A stretch of 64,000 nt of DNA. Origin: Nitrososphaeraceae archaeon (GTDB taxonomy: Archaea; Thermoproteota; Nitrososphaeria; Nitrososphaerales; Nitrososphaeraceae). Position numbers and translations under genes: made by a program. Below, one piece after another: positions 35,433 through 44,323 of this stretch (within the stretch, counting starts at the first letter, position 1; the number at the start of each line of letters is the position of its first letter). The notes under the pieces are model-generated. The model worked only from the letters and a program-made list of their open reading frames with translations. It had not been told where the DNA came from and did no database searches. The stretch covers positions 124,001 to 188,000 of the forward strand of contig JALDRC010000004.1 of NCBI GenBank assembly GCA_031316115.1, read 5' to 3'.

Positions 35433-37261
35433 TCTCCTCTAGCAGTCTTTGCAATAAATTTGACATCATTTCCATAATCTTGATATGAAGTGGGAGATTC
35501 TTCTGAAGGAGGAAGTTGTACAATAGGTGTCAAATGTGTTTTTATATCTTCTAAATTTTTTATTGTTGCAGGTCCATTTCCATTTACAACGTGATCAAGC
35601 CATAAATCCAATGGTTCGCTATTTTTTTCTTGTTTATATAATTCTACAATTTTCTGGATAACTTCTATAACTCTCTTGGCTGGTACTCTCATTACTGGTT
35701 TTCCTAGTTTAGAATCCTTATCTGATCTTCCACCAAATAGCATAGTATATACCGGTGCCATTGTGTTGCCTATTCTTGTAGCACCTCCAAAAAATCCTAT
35801 TGTTGCAATCTCATGTTGTCCACAAGAATTTGGACATCCACTTATTTTTATTGTTGAAGATCGTAGACTATCATCAACATCAAACCCTAATTCTAAAAGT
35901 TTACTCTGAACTTCCTTAGCTAATCTGTGAGAATTTGTGATTGCAAGATTGCAAGAGGTAGTACCTGAACATCCCACTGCGGATGTTATAGTTAAAGCAC
36001 CAGAATTTGATAATCCAGTTGTATGTAATTTTTTGTAAACTTTAGATAGGTCAGTATAATGTACATATCTTATGGCAAAATTTTGTTGAGGAGTATTTCT
36101 AGCAACCCCTTCTAGTGAAAAGTCTTGTATAATAGTTGCTAAAGACTTTAATTGATTTGAAGTGATATCACCAGCTCCAAGAGTTACAAATACTGTGTAA
36201 TAGCCTTGTTGTTTTTGTTCTACTGTATTTGTATGTAACCATCGAGTATAACTTGAGCTATCTATAGAGATGGATTCGGTTACAATCGGTAGTTTATGAT
36301 TGGATTTCATTTTATTAAGAATTGAGTTGGATATTAGATTGTGACTGAACTGGTGTACGGAAAAAAGATCCCGTGTAGACTCGGAGGTTGTCATATAAAG
36401 TATTGTTCGTTCCTTCAAAATTAATTTTTGAAATTTTTCCCATCCCATCTCATTTACTAAATATCTCATTCTATTACGTGCCATATTCTCTCTGTTTCCA
36501 TGTCTATCGAATATTCGTATAGTCGCCATACAAGTGGAAAGAAGTTGTTCTTCGGGGGTAAAATCTTCTAAAAGATGTCCTATGAATGAAGCTGCTCCTA
36601 GGCCGCCACCGAGGTAGATTCTAAATCCTCTCCTCCCATCCTGAATTGCAGGAATAAGTCCTATGTCTGCTATTCTAACAAGACCATGTTTATCACAGCA
36701 ACCAAAATTAATTTTGAATTTTCGTGGTAGATTTTGTGATATTGGATTACGCAAAAAGAATTTCGCTATTGCTTTAGAATATGGAGTAGCGTCAAATATC
36801 TCTTCAGAGCATACACCTGAAAAATGGCTACACATTACATTTCGTACCGTATTACCACACGCTTCTCTAGTAGTTAAACCAACTTCTACTAGTCCTCTCA
36901 TTACCTCGCTTACATCTTCTAACTGTACCCAGTGTAATTGAATATTTTGTCTAGTTGAAACATGTGCAGAACCTATTGAAAACGATTCTGACAAATCTGC
37001 GATCTTTTCAAGCTGTTTAGGAGTGATTTCACCACTTGGAATTTTAATTCTAATCATACTATAATCTGGACGTAGTCTAGAACCGTACGCACCATGTTGA
37101 AGTCTAAATCTCCTAAAATCATCATCAGAAATCTTTTCTTGACGATATGATTTAACTTGATTAGCAAAATTTTCAGTTTCCTTTTCTAAGCCCCATTTTT
37201 CATCAGGCCTAGTAAAAGACTTTTTTTTATGTTCGACTTTAATGAAATCTTTTTTTTTCAA
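35420..37261 (-). CDS. ferredoxin-dependent nitrite/sulfite reductase (siroheme, 4Fe-4S)
   Basis: A 613-residue assimilatory six-electron reductase. Two ferredoxin-like half-domains and two catalytic halves are visible. The Fe-S/siroheme cysteines are 'VGCSGTTSCNLA' (about 430-437) and 'SGCPNSCGQHEIA' (about 475-480), spaced C-x5-C and C-x3-C as in the family. Basic residues in the first half ('STRQNIQLHWVQL' and 'RNTPQQNFAIRYV' in the second) suit anion binding. Sequence alone does not tell nitrite from sulfite. The coupled rhodanese gene favours sulfite, while an ammonia oxidiser has little need to reduce nitrite for assimilation. It is probably soluble and ferredoxin-fed. Confidence 0.92.
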   Translation of the reverse strand: MKKKDFIKVEHKKKSFTRPDEKWGLEKETENFANQVKSYRQEKISDDDFRRFRLQHGAYGSRLRPDYSMIRIKIPSGEITPKQLEKIADLSESFSIGSAHVSTRQNIQLHWVQLEDVSEVMRGLVEVGLTTREACGNTVRNVMCSHFSGVCSEEIFDATPYSKAIAKFFLRNPISQNLPRKFKINFGCCDKHGLVRIADIGLIPAIQDGRRGFRIYLGGGLGAASFIGHLLEDFTPEEQLLSTCMATIRIFDRHGNRENMARNRMRYLVNEMGWEKFQKLILKERTILYMTTSESTRDLFSVHQFSHNLISNSILNKMKSNHKLPIVTESISIDSSSYTRWLHTNTVEQKQQGYYTVFVTLGAGDITSNQLKSLATIIQDFSLEGVARNTPQQNFAIRYVHYTDLSKVYKKLHTTGLSNSGALTITSAVGCSGTTSCNLAITNSHRLAKEVQSKLLELGFDVDDSLRSSTIKISGCPNSCGQHEIATIGFFGGATRIGNTMAPVYTMLFGGRSDKDSKLGKPVMRVPAKRVIEVIQKIVELYKQEKNSEPLDLWLDHVVNGNGPATIKNLEDIKTHLTPIVQLPPSEESPTSYQDYGNDVKFIAKTARGECAA

Positions 37262-37490
37262 TAGATTAGTGTGTTGTTTGAAACCATATATTTTTTATGG
37301 AATAGTATTTTAAAATAATAGTACAAAAATTAGGCGGCAATTTATTGTACGAATATCATAGTTTATTAAATAGATAATTTTCTAGTTAAATAATACACAA
37401 TATGAAAATAATATAGTGATTTCTTCATAAATATGAGAATTATTTAAGATCTTTTAGAATTTTTAAAATCGTAATGTATTATTTTGGTAT

Positions 37491-38024
37491 TTAATTTTTT
37501 ATTTTTTCAACCAATTTACCGGTAGGAGACGGTATTATCTTTAATTTCGGAGATTTAAAATCTAATCTCAGTTCCTGACCATTAAATATTCTATCTAAAA
37601 CTATGGCAAGTGCAGCTATTTCGGAATGCGGTTGATTACTAACAGATATATTGTAATCAGATAGTTTATAAACTTCACTAGGAACTTTTTCTGCTCCAAC
37701 AATTAAAAGAATTTTATCATTATCCTTTTTTGTTTTTTTAAAAAAATCGTCAACATTGATGCCATACATAGTAATATGGATAACAAGTCCGCCATTTTTC
37801 TTCCATTTTTGTAGAACATTTTTCCAATTTTTAACAATTTCTATTTCAAAATTATTGTATCCCCATCTATCATTGACATCAGCTATAGTTAATTTGATAG
37901 AATCATCTACATCTGTCATGTAAATTTTTTGACACCCAAAAGCTCTTGCAACTAGGGCTACATGAGTAGTAGTACGATCATCTCTAACCAACCTATGTCC
38001 TAGCCGAAGTATCGCAACACTCAT
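37491..38024 (-). CDS. trm56: tRNA (cytidine-56) 2'-O-methyltransferase
   Basis: A 177-residue archaeal SPOUT enzyme methylating the ribose of C56 in the tRNA T-loop. The family start 'SVAILRLGHRLVRDDRTTTH' is clear, with 'VALVARAFG' following. The knotted SAM site is 'ILLIVGAEKVPSEVYKLSDY' then 'NISVSNQPHSEIAALAIVLD'. Length is typical. The start overlaps the hflX stop by 4 bp. Confidence 0.93.
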   Translation of the reverse strand: MSVAILRLGHRLVRDDRTTTHVALVARAFGCQKIYMTDVDDSIKLTIADVNDRWGYNNFEIEIVKNWKNVLQKWKKNGGLVIHITMYGINVDDFFKKTKKDNDKILLIVGAEKVPSEVYKLSDYNISVSNQPHSEIAALAIVLDRIFNGQELRLDFKSPKLKIIPSPTGKLVEKIKN

Positions 38025-39127
38025 TTGAAAAATTTCCTATTATTTTTTATAGAAATTTTTTTCCCATAAATTATATCGCCTATCAAATCTTTTAATTTAT
38101 CGAGATTATGACCAGTCTTAGAGGATATAGGCAAAACTATATGATTGGAATCCTCCAATCCTAAATCTATGTATTTATCATATGCATCATTTAGATCGGT
38201 TAAATCAATTTTATTAAATAAGTAAATTATTTTGGTATTAGGAACTTGTAGTTCATTCATTATATGAAGAGAACTATTTAATTTAATTTTAATATCATTA
38301 ATTTTTTGACTAATATCTAAAACTAATAATATTAGCTCTGAAAATACTAATTCATTTAAAGTAGATTTAAATGCATCTATCATATAAGCTGGTAACTTAT
38401 TAACAAAACCAACAGTGTCTGTTATCAAGACCTTGTTTTCATTAAGATTCAGAGCACGAGTAAAAGTAGTCAAGGTAGTAAACATTCCTTGACCGGTGAT
38501 CTTAGATTCACCAGTTAAATGATTAAATAATGTTGTCTTCCCAGCTGAAGTATAGCCTACCAAGGAAATGGTAGGAATTCCCAATTTGTTTCTTTGATAA
38601 CGATATAATTTTCTTCTTTTTTCTTCTTTCTCTAACTTTTTTTTTAATATAGACATACGAGACTTTATATCCAAAATGTGTATGTCTGCATCATATTTTC
38701 CTAGACCAAAAAAACCTGGTTGTTCGCCTATTTTAGCAAGTCGAACTTTTTCTTTAACCCTTACCATTTCATATCTCAATTGAGCTAATTTAATTTGAAT
38801 ACGAGATTCCGAATTACTTGATCTTCGTTCAAAGATCTCCAAAATAATCCTTTCTCTATCTATGATCTCTTTTTTACATAAACTTGCTAAATTATAATGT
38901 TGAGAAGGTTTTAGTACTTCATCGAATATAATAACGTCTATATTCATTGTATCTAAAAGATCCTTTACTTCTAAAGCCTTACCTTTCCCAATACCATATC
39001 GCGACCTTGTAATATGTTTCTGTTTTACAATTTTTTTTACATCATATCCAGCTGTCTCTGCAAGTGATAGTGCTTCATTGATAGATTCTTCTTCAGGATA
39101 TGTTATTAGAATAGCCTTAGCGTTCAT
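38021..39127 (-). CDS. hflX: HflX-type GTPase
   Basis: A 368-residue ribosome-binding GTPase. The HflX N-domain has 'RSRYGIGKGKALEVKDLL' and 'IIFDEVLKPSQHYNLA', then a long coiled coil (about 105-185, 'RRSSNSESRIQIKLAQLRYE', 'GEQPGFFGLGKYD'). The G domain has G1 'GYTSAGKTTLFNHL' near 190, G3 'ITDTVGFVNKLP' and G4 'LFNKIDLTD'. The usual 'GPGE' glycine-rich segment reads 'GFFGLGKYDAD' here. It starts 1 bp before the aMBF1 stop codon region and overlaps trm56 by 4 bp, giving a compact translation-related operon. Confidence 0.93.
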   Translation of the reverse strand: MNAKAILITYPEEESINEALSLAETAGYDVKKIVKQKHITRSRYGIGKGKALEVKDLLDTMNIDVIIFDEVLKPSQHYNLASLCKKEIIDRERIILEIFERRSSNSESRIQIKLAQLRYEMVRVKEKVRLAKIGEQPGFFGLGKYDADIHILDIKSRMSILKKKLEKEEKRRKLYRYQRNKLGIPTISLVGYTSAGKTTLFNHLTGESKITGQGMFTTLTTFTRALNLNENKVLITDTVGFVNKLPAYMIDAFKSTLNELVFSELILLVLDISQKINDIKIKLNSSLHIMNELQVPNTKIIYLFNKIDLTDLNDAYDKYIDLGLEDSNHIVLPISSKTGHNLDKLKDLIGDIIYGKKISIKNNRKFFK

Positions 39128-39595
39128 TTATACTTCATCATCGTCTTCAATAAGTCTTTCATACAATTGAATTCCTAGAAAACGTTCTAGTTTCTTGGAT
39201 ATTATTTCATTAGGTTTTAGTCCTCCTGTTTCTATTTTTTTAAATAAAGTTACTTTTTCATTTATTTTATTAGCAACATATTCTTGAGTATAACCTTTTT
39301 TCAATCTAGCATTGTGTATTATATCAGCAAAGTCTGATTTTAATACATTATCATCAAAGAACTCAATTTTATTGAATTTTAGATTAGTAGGTTTTTGAAA
39401 TGGTTTTTTAGTAGAAGGTTGATTTGATATTTGTTTTTTAGGAGGCTGATTTGATATTTGTTTTTTAGGAATAGGAGGCTGGTAAGGTTTTCCGCGTTTA
39501 GAGCAGGATAAACAGACATTGAAAATGCTGCCATCGATAATCACTGTTTTAAGTCCTTGTGTTGATCCACCGCATAATTCACAATAGGATGGCAT
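39128..39595 (-). CDS. multiprotein bridging factor homologue aMBF1
   Basis: About 155 residues from ATG at 39595, chosen because archaeal aMBF1 begins 'MxxCELCG' and here 'MPSYCELCGGSTQG' fits; a further in-frame start exists 21 bp upstream. An N-terminal zinc ribbon ('CELC...CLSC', residues 5-32) precedes a Pro/Lys/Gln linker with a 9-residue repeat, then an XRE/Cro helix-turn-helix ('KKGYTQEYVANKINEKVTLF'). aMBF1 associates with the ribosome and translation in archaea. It heads the aMBF1-hflX-trm56 operon. The linker repeat comes from a 27-bp DNA repeat (39421-39469). Confidence 0.9.
   Translation of the reverse strand: MPSYCELCGGSTQGLKTVIIDGSIFNVCLSCSKRGKPYQPPIPKKQISNQPPKKQISNQPSTKKPFQKPTNLKFNKIEFFDDNVLKSDFADIIHNARLKKGYTQEYVANKINEKVTLFKKIETGGLKPNEIISKKLERFLGIQLYERLIEDDDEV
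39421..39469 (-). repeat. 27-bp tandem repeat coding for a 9-residue linker repeat in aMBF1
   Basis: gatttgatatttgtttttta plus gg occurs at 39421-39442 and 39448-39469, 27 bp apart. In the protein it gives 'KKQISNQPP' followed by 'KKQISNQPS'. Confidence 0.75.
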
Positions 39596-39712
39596 GCAAT
39601 TATCTACAGATACCAAGAAATAAAGTCCTTTCTTTTTATCAAAATTTTTTGATATTCTGTAATTTAAAATAAGAAAGATAAATATTTTATAAAATTAGTA
39701 GAACAGAAATCA

Positions 39713-40186
39713 TTGAACCCATTGCCTTTGGATGAGAAAAGAAAACTAGCTGCTCATATTAGACTCCTCTTCAATACAGAAGTAAGTAATGAATTTTCCA
39801 AAATTCAATGTGAGTATTCTAAAAGAACTGGCAGGATAAAGAATTTTTTCGTGAATTCGGAATTGTTTGCTACTTTGCGAAAAGATGGTCAGATAGTTTT
39901 AACATTATTTGGAGCAAGGCAAATGTTGAGATTTGAGGCGTTTAAACAAAATTGTATAATTCCAAAGGATGAAGCGGTACCTTTCATTAGTGAAGGAAGA
40001 TCATTATTTTGCAAACATGTAAAGTGGTGTGGAAACAACATAAAAATTGGCTCAGAAGTAGTAGTTATAGATGAGAATGAGAATGTATTAGCTGTGGGTA
40101 GGTCATTATGTTCATGCGTATTAATGAATAAATTTGATTATGGAGTAGCTGTGAAGATTAGAGAAGGAATAAAAAGCAGAAAATAA
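39713..40186 (+). CDS. PUA-domain RNA-binding protein
   Basis: A 157-residue protein, TTG start at 39713. The C-terminal half (about 78-152) is a PUA domain: 'NCIIPKDEAVPFISEGRSLF' followed by 'CKHVKWCGNNIKIGSEVVVI' and 'ENVLAVGRSLCSCVLMNKFD' has the expected beta-barrel and 'G.....V...D.....VG' pattern. The N-terminal half is a small alpha/beta region as in archaeal PUA-containing translation factors. It precedes the NAC gene by 26 bp, suggesting a role at the ribosome or in RNA modification. Exact function unknown. Confidence 0.85.
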   Translation: MNPLPLDEKRKLAAHIRLLFNTEVSNEFSKIQCEYSKRTGRIKNFFVNSELFATLRKDGQIVLTLFGARQMLRFEAFKQNCIIPKDEAVPFISEGRSLFCKHVKWCGNNIKIGSEVVVIDENENVLAVGRSLCSCVLMNKFDYGVAVKIREGIKSRK

Positions 40187-40212
40187 CCAGTATAAGGTAG
40201 GGGATAAAAAAA

Positions 40213-40551
40213 ATGATGCGTGGTGGAAATAGAGAAATGCGAAGAATGCTAGGGAAGATGGGTCTAGAAATGAAGGAAATGGATGGAATTGAAGAAGTGA
40301 TAATCAAAACAGAAACAAAAGAACTTTATTTAATAAAGCCTCAAGTCGTCGAAATGAAGGGAAAAGACAGCACTATTTTTCAAATAGTAGCGACAGATAT
40401 TGAGGAAAGACAGCGGGCAATTCCATCATTTAAAGAGGAAGACATATTATTGGTTATGCAACAAGCAAATGTATCTAAAGAAAAAGCAATTCAAGCATTA
40501 AATGATGCAAAAGGAGATATGGCACAAGCTATACTGAGTTTAACAACATAG
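40213..40551 (+). CDS. nac: nascent polypeptide-associated complex protein (NAC)
   Basis: A 112-residue archaeal homodimeric NAC that binds emerging chains at the ribosome. The NAC domain (about 12-65) contains 'MEEVIIKTETKELYLIKPQV'-like strands (here 'GIEEVIIKTETKELYLIKPQ') and 'GKDSTIFQIVATDIEERQR'. The C-terminal UBA domain is 'FKEEDILLVMQQANVSKEKA' followed by 'IQALNDAKGDMAQAILSL'. The gene starts with two ATG codons and follows the PUA gene on the same strand. Confidence 0.94.
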   Translation: MMRGGNREMRRMLGKMGLEMKEMDGIEEVIIKTETKELYLIKPQVVEMKGKDSTIFQIVATDIEERQRAIPSFKEEDILLVMQQANVSKEKAIQALNDAKGDMAQAILSLTT

Positions 40552-40693
40552 TTTATTGTGATGAAAAAAGATACCCTATAACATTCTCGAGGGCCTGTTT
40601 AGATATTTCCTTACAAGGAAGATAAAAAAATATATACATATATCGAATATGGTTTTAATTATTAGATTTTTCTCTTTATTTTAGGTTATTTAT

Positions 40694-41506
40694 CTAAACT
40701 TGATCTTGATCAAGACCCCATTTAGATCTTACCTTGGATTCAAGTTTTGAAAACAACAGTCTATCAAAAAAAAGTCCAATTGTAAAAATTGTTATCATTG
40801 TTGCTATTATTTGGTCCATGAGATGAAATTCTCTTCCTATAAACAAAATATGTCCCAGTCCTAACAACGTTGTAATCAATATCTCTGCTCCAATTAATGC
40901 ATGCCATGCGAAAGACCACGCTTGTCTGATCCCAATAATCAAAGAAGGGGTTGCAGCAGGAATCATAACATGACGAAACATGGAAAATCCTTTTGCACCC
41001 ATGTTTCTGGCGGCATTTATGTAAATTGGAGATATGTTTCTTATACCACTGTATGTTGAAATCATTACAGAAAAGACTGAGCTCATTATTACTACAAAAA
41101 GTATACCAAAATCATTTATTCCAATTAACAGAATAGCAAAAGGTACCCAAGCAATACTCGGAAAAGATTGCAAACCAACAGCGAAGGAACTTAAAGTATT
41201 ACCAAAGTTTTTGAATTTTACCATTGCTAATCCTATTAAAACTCCAAGTACAAGCGAGATAGCAAATCCGATTACAAGACGTGAAAGGGTTATTCCTACA
41301 TCTAAAAGAAGAGATTGATAAAATAATAATTTAACAAATGAATTTCCCACCATTAATGGTGAAGGAAATGAAACCTCTGGCCATATTCCCAAGAGAAAAA
41401 GGAATTGCCAGATAGCAAGAAACGCTGATAGGAAAAGAAGAGTATTAACTAGAGCCTTTATGTTTAGTTTGGTGTTAATTTTAAAACCTTCATACCCTTT
41501 AGACAT
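40694..41506 (-). CDS. ABC transporter permease (SsuC/TauC/NrtB type)
   Basis: A 270-residue inner-membrane permease with six probable helices (e.g. 'LVNTLLFLSAFLAIWQFLFL' and 'LVIGFAISLVLGVLIGLAMV'). The EAA loop that contacts the ATPase is 'NAARNMGAKGFSMFRHVMIP' with 'AATPSLIIGIRQAWSFAW' after it. The family imports nitrate, sulfonates, taurine, bicarbonate or pyrimidine precursors. Neither an ATPase nor a substrate-binding protein is encoded nearby, so partners must be elsewhere and the substrate cannot be told. Confidence 0.9.
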   Translation of the reverse strand: MSKGYEGFKINTKLNIKALVNTLLFLSAFLAIWQFLFLLGIWPEVSFPSPLMVGNSFVKLLFYQSLLLDVGITLSRLVIGFAISLVLGVLIGLAMVKFKNFGNTLSSFAVGLQSFPSIAWVPFAILLIGINDFGILFVVIMSSVFSVMISTYSGIRNISPIYINAARNMGAKGFSMFRHVMIPAATPSLIIGIRQAWSFAWHALIGAEILITTLLGLGHILFIGREFHLMDQIIATMITIFTIGLFFDRLLFSKLESKVRSKWGLDQDQV

Positions 41507-41569
41507 TGACTACACCATTTTTTCTCTAGTAAACAGCATAAATTTATACAGATTTTATATTATTATAAT

Positions 41570-42121
41570 TTATTTTTTCGTATTTTTATTAAAAAAACTA
41601 AGATATTCTTGATAAAGAAATAATGCCGCGATAGTTTTGCAATCAATTATTTCAGCCGTCATGCATTTTTTTATAGCAGTTTTAAAAGAATATTTTTTTA
41701 ATCTTATATTTTCATCATCATCTTTGCATTGTTCTTTGCTGACTTTTTTTAAATTAGTTACTAGAAAAATATACATCATTTCAGTATCATATCCTGGTGC
41801 TAAATACCATTGAGTTAAAAAAGTAAATTTGCCTGAGTATCCTGTCTCTTCTAATAGTTCTCTTTCTGCAGCTTTCTCCTTGGTTTCTCCTTTTTCAATT
41901 TTCCCTGCTGGGATTTCTAGTAATACCTTTCCTGTTGCATGACGATACTGAGTGATTAAAAGTATATTGTTATTTTCAAGCATTGGAATAATTCCAACAG
42001 AATCAGAATGTTCTACTATTTCTTTTTGTATTGTTTTTCCTTCCAAAATAAATTCATCCATGCGCACAGAAATTTTGCCAGAATAAATTTTATTGCTATT
42101 TAATAACTTTATTGATCTCAT
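41570..42121 (-). CDS. Nudix hydrolase (ADP-ribose pyrophosphatase-like)
   Basis: A 183-residue Nudix protein. The Nudix box is complete: 'GKIEKGETKEKAAERELLEE' followed by 'TGYSG' (about residues 79-103). The preceding 'VLLEIPAG' and upstream 'ITQYRHATGK' are typical of ADP-ribose pyrophosphatases (NudF-like), which split ADP-ribose to AMP and ribose 5-phosphate. Substrate assignment is by resemblance. The gene is divergent from the membrane protein at 42235 and follows the ABC permease direction. Confidence 0.9.
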   Translation of the reverse strand: MRSIKLLNSNKIYSGKISVRMDEFILEGKTIQKEIVEHSDSVGIIPMLENNNILLITQYRHATGKVLLEIPAGKIEKGETKEKAAERELLEETGYSGKFTFLTQWYLAPGYDTEMMYIFLVTNLKKVSKEQCKDDDENIRLKKYSFKTAIKKCMTAEIIDCKTIAALFLYQEYLSFFNKNTKK

Positions 42122-42234
42122 ATTATGTTGAAATTGATTTAAAAGATATATTTATCTATAGAAAGACAGATTCTTTTATTTATTACATTTAAACTTAAGT
42201 TAATTTTATATGATCTATAAAATCAATGTTATAA

Positions 42235-42669
42235 ATGGATTTCTTTGACGGGAGTGGAAATATATTGATCCCTAAATCCGTCAGACCTATTATAGATTTT
42301 CAGGAAACTATTTTAGGAAACAAAGAAGGTGCTAAAAAACAATACAGAATGGGAAATCTCCATATAAGAGAATATAATGAATTCTATAGTTTACATGTTG
42401 ATAAGGTTGATCCAAGAGACAACCCTCTTGGACATTTAATAGAAGATGCTCCAGACGTTCTAATTGGGTTAATTTTAGCTTCAGCTATAGGTATCAAAAT
42501 GGGAAGAACATATTATAACAAGATAAATACCGAAGATAAGAAAATATTTTTAAATTCAAAAGGATTAGTACAAGCTTCTTTGGCCACAATTGGAACATAT
42601 ATGCTATCTAGATATATTTCCTTAACATTAAAAAGAAAAGTTAATCGCATTCATTCAAAAGATAAATAA
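42235..42669 (+). CDS. hypothetical membrane-associated protein, 144 aa
   Basis: A soluble N-terminal half ('MDFFDGSGNILIPKSVRPII', 'GNKEGAKKQYRMGNLHIREY') is followed by two hydrophobic helices, 'DVLIGLILASAIGIKMG' (about 80-96) and 'LVQASLATIGTYMLSRYISL' (about 113-132), with a basic tail. No family recognised. It ends 1 bp before the ABC1/UbiB gene, so it may be co-translated and work with it at the membrane. Confidence 0.65.
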   Translation: MDFFDGSGNILIPKSVRPIIDFQETILGNKEGAKKQYRMGNLHIREYNEFYSLHVDKVDPRDNPLGHLIEDAPDVLIGLILASAIGIKMGRTYYNKINTEDKKIFLNSKGLVQASLATIGTYMLSRYISLTLKRKVNRIHSKDK

Positions 42670-42670
42670 A

Positions 42671-44230
42671 ATGTGGAAAAAAAAAAATTCTATAAAGATT
42701 ATTAAAATAATTATCAAACTATTTCCTTTAATAATAAATTTTAAGAAAGATAGAAGGGAATGGGTTGCTAAAGAAGGAAGAAATGTTGATGAGAATAAAT
42801 ATAGAAAACATGCTAGAAAAGCATTAAAAGTGTTCATAGAGTTAGGTCCATCATATATAAAATTTGGTCAATGGTTATCATCCAGATCAGATATATTACC
42901 ACAGCCATATCTAGAAGTTCTTTCGACTCTACAAGACGATGTTCCAGTTGCACCATTTGAGAAGATTAAGAAAACGATTGAAAATGAGTTAGGTAAAATA
43001 GAATCAGTTTTTGAATCATTTAACCCTGAAGCTTTCTCAGGAGCTAGTCTTGGACAGGTATATCACGCCAAATACAAAGGAAAAGATGTAGTTGTAAAAG
43101 TGGCAAGGCCTGATATCGAATCCGTTATTGGACAGGATATTTTGATTATGAAAAAATTAATTCCATTTGCAACTAGGTTTATTGATCCTAACCTCCGCTT
43201 TTCGATCGAAGGGATGTTCTCACAATTCATTGAGACTATTTATGAAGAAATGGATTATCTAAAAGAGGCAGAAAATTTGTTGGCGATAAAAAACAATTTG
43301 ATAAATGAAAAAAAAGTAATAATACCTAATTTACTACCTGAAATAACTTCAAAACATATAATTACTACGGAATATGAACCAGGTATAAAAATTACAGATA
43401 TTGAAACATTAAATAAGTTTAGTATTGATAGACAAAAATTAGTGGTATTGATTCATCATGTATTTTTTAAGATGTTGTTAAGAAATAATATTTTTCATTC
43501 AGATCCTCATCCCGGAAATATACGAGTTAGAAAAGATGGATCTATTGTGTTATACGATTTTGGAATGGTGGGAAAATTAGATAAAGAAACTAGACTTATG
43601 TTGATAAGATTATATCTTGGATTAATTGACAAAGATCCGGTAAGAACAGTAAACGTTCTTATGCAATTGGGAACTTTAGAACCCACTGTTAATCGTACAT
43701 TTGTAGAAAAAGCATTGGAATTGAGTATAAGATCATTACATGGAAAAAAAGTTGACAGAATGGAAGTCAGATCGCTAATGGATTTATCCAATAAAACATT
43801 AAGTAAATTTCCATTTCGATTACCTAAAAATTTGGCTTTATATATGAGAATGACTTCTATTTTAGAAGGAATTTATCACCACCATAAAATAAAATTTCAA
43901 TTTGTAAAAGTCTTATCAAATCTGTTAGAACAAGAGGGTTTATTAAAAGAAGCATATATAGAAGAAGTAAAATTTTCATTTTCAAAATTTTTAAAAAATA
44001 TAGAAACATCATCTAATTTGTCTGAATCAATAAAAACATATTTAGAAAATCAAGAAGTTCGTAATAGAAACAACATAATGTTCTATAGATCTATTGTAGT
44101 AAGTGTGTTTTCCTCTGCTTTATTCATAGGATCTGCTATCATATTAGCATACAACCCGATCGTGTCATACTTTGGATTCACTGGTTCTATTATACTATTT
44201 TTGCTGACTTTAACTAAAAAATTAAATTAA
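42671..44230 (+). CDS. ABC1/UbiB (AarF) family atypical kinase
   Basis: A 519-residue member of the ABC1/ADCK/UbiB family. It shows the KxGQ motif variant 'IKFGQWLSSRSDILPQPYL' (about 59-77), the alanine-rich loop 'SGASLGQVYHAKYKGKDVVV' (about 126-145), the catalytic 'FHSDPHPGNIRVRKDGSIVL' and metal-binding 'YDFGMVGKL' (about 276-305), and two C-terminal transmembrane helices ('SIVVSVFSSALFIGSAIILA'). Members regulate isoprenoid-quinone synthesis or lipid handling. In an archaeon the partner is probably menaquinone or isoprenoid lipids, which is inference. Preceded by 1 bp by a small membrane protein gene. Confidence 0.92.
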   Translation: MWKKKNSIKIIKIIIKLFPLIINFKKDRREWVAKEGRNVDENKYRKHARKALKVFIELGPSYIKFGQWLSSRSDILPQPYLEVLSTLQDDVPVAPFEKIKKTIENELGKIESVFESFNPEAFSGASLGQVYHAKYKGKDVVVKVARPDIESVIGQDILIMKKLIPFATRFIDPNLRFSIEGMFSQFIETIYEEMDYLKEAENLLAIKNNLINEKKVIIPNLLPEITSKHIITTEYEPGIKITDIETLNKFSIDRQKLVVLIHHVFFKMLLRNNIFHSDPHPGNIRVRKDGSIVLYDFGMVGKLDKETRLMLIRLYLGLIDKDPVRTVNVLMQLGTLEPTVNRTFVEKALELSIRSLHGKKVDRMEVRSLMDLSNKTLSKFPFRLPKNLALYMRMTSILEGIYHHHKIKFQFVKVLSNLLEQEGLLKEAYIEEVKFSFSKFLKNIETSSNLSESIKTYLENQEVRNRNNIMFYRSIVVSVFSSALFIGSAIILAYNPIVSYFGFTGSIILFLLTLTKKLN

Positions 44231-44323
44231 ATAAAATAAAAGTAAAATAAAATAAAAGTAAAATTAGTATTTTTAGAAAATAATCTTTTTTAGAAATATC
44301 CATACTCTTAATTTTTATTTTAG

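Noticed and set aside
37262-37490. Gene or RNA in the gap between nitrite/sulfite reductase and trm56
   Set aside because: Only AT-rich sequence, no frame or fold recognised.
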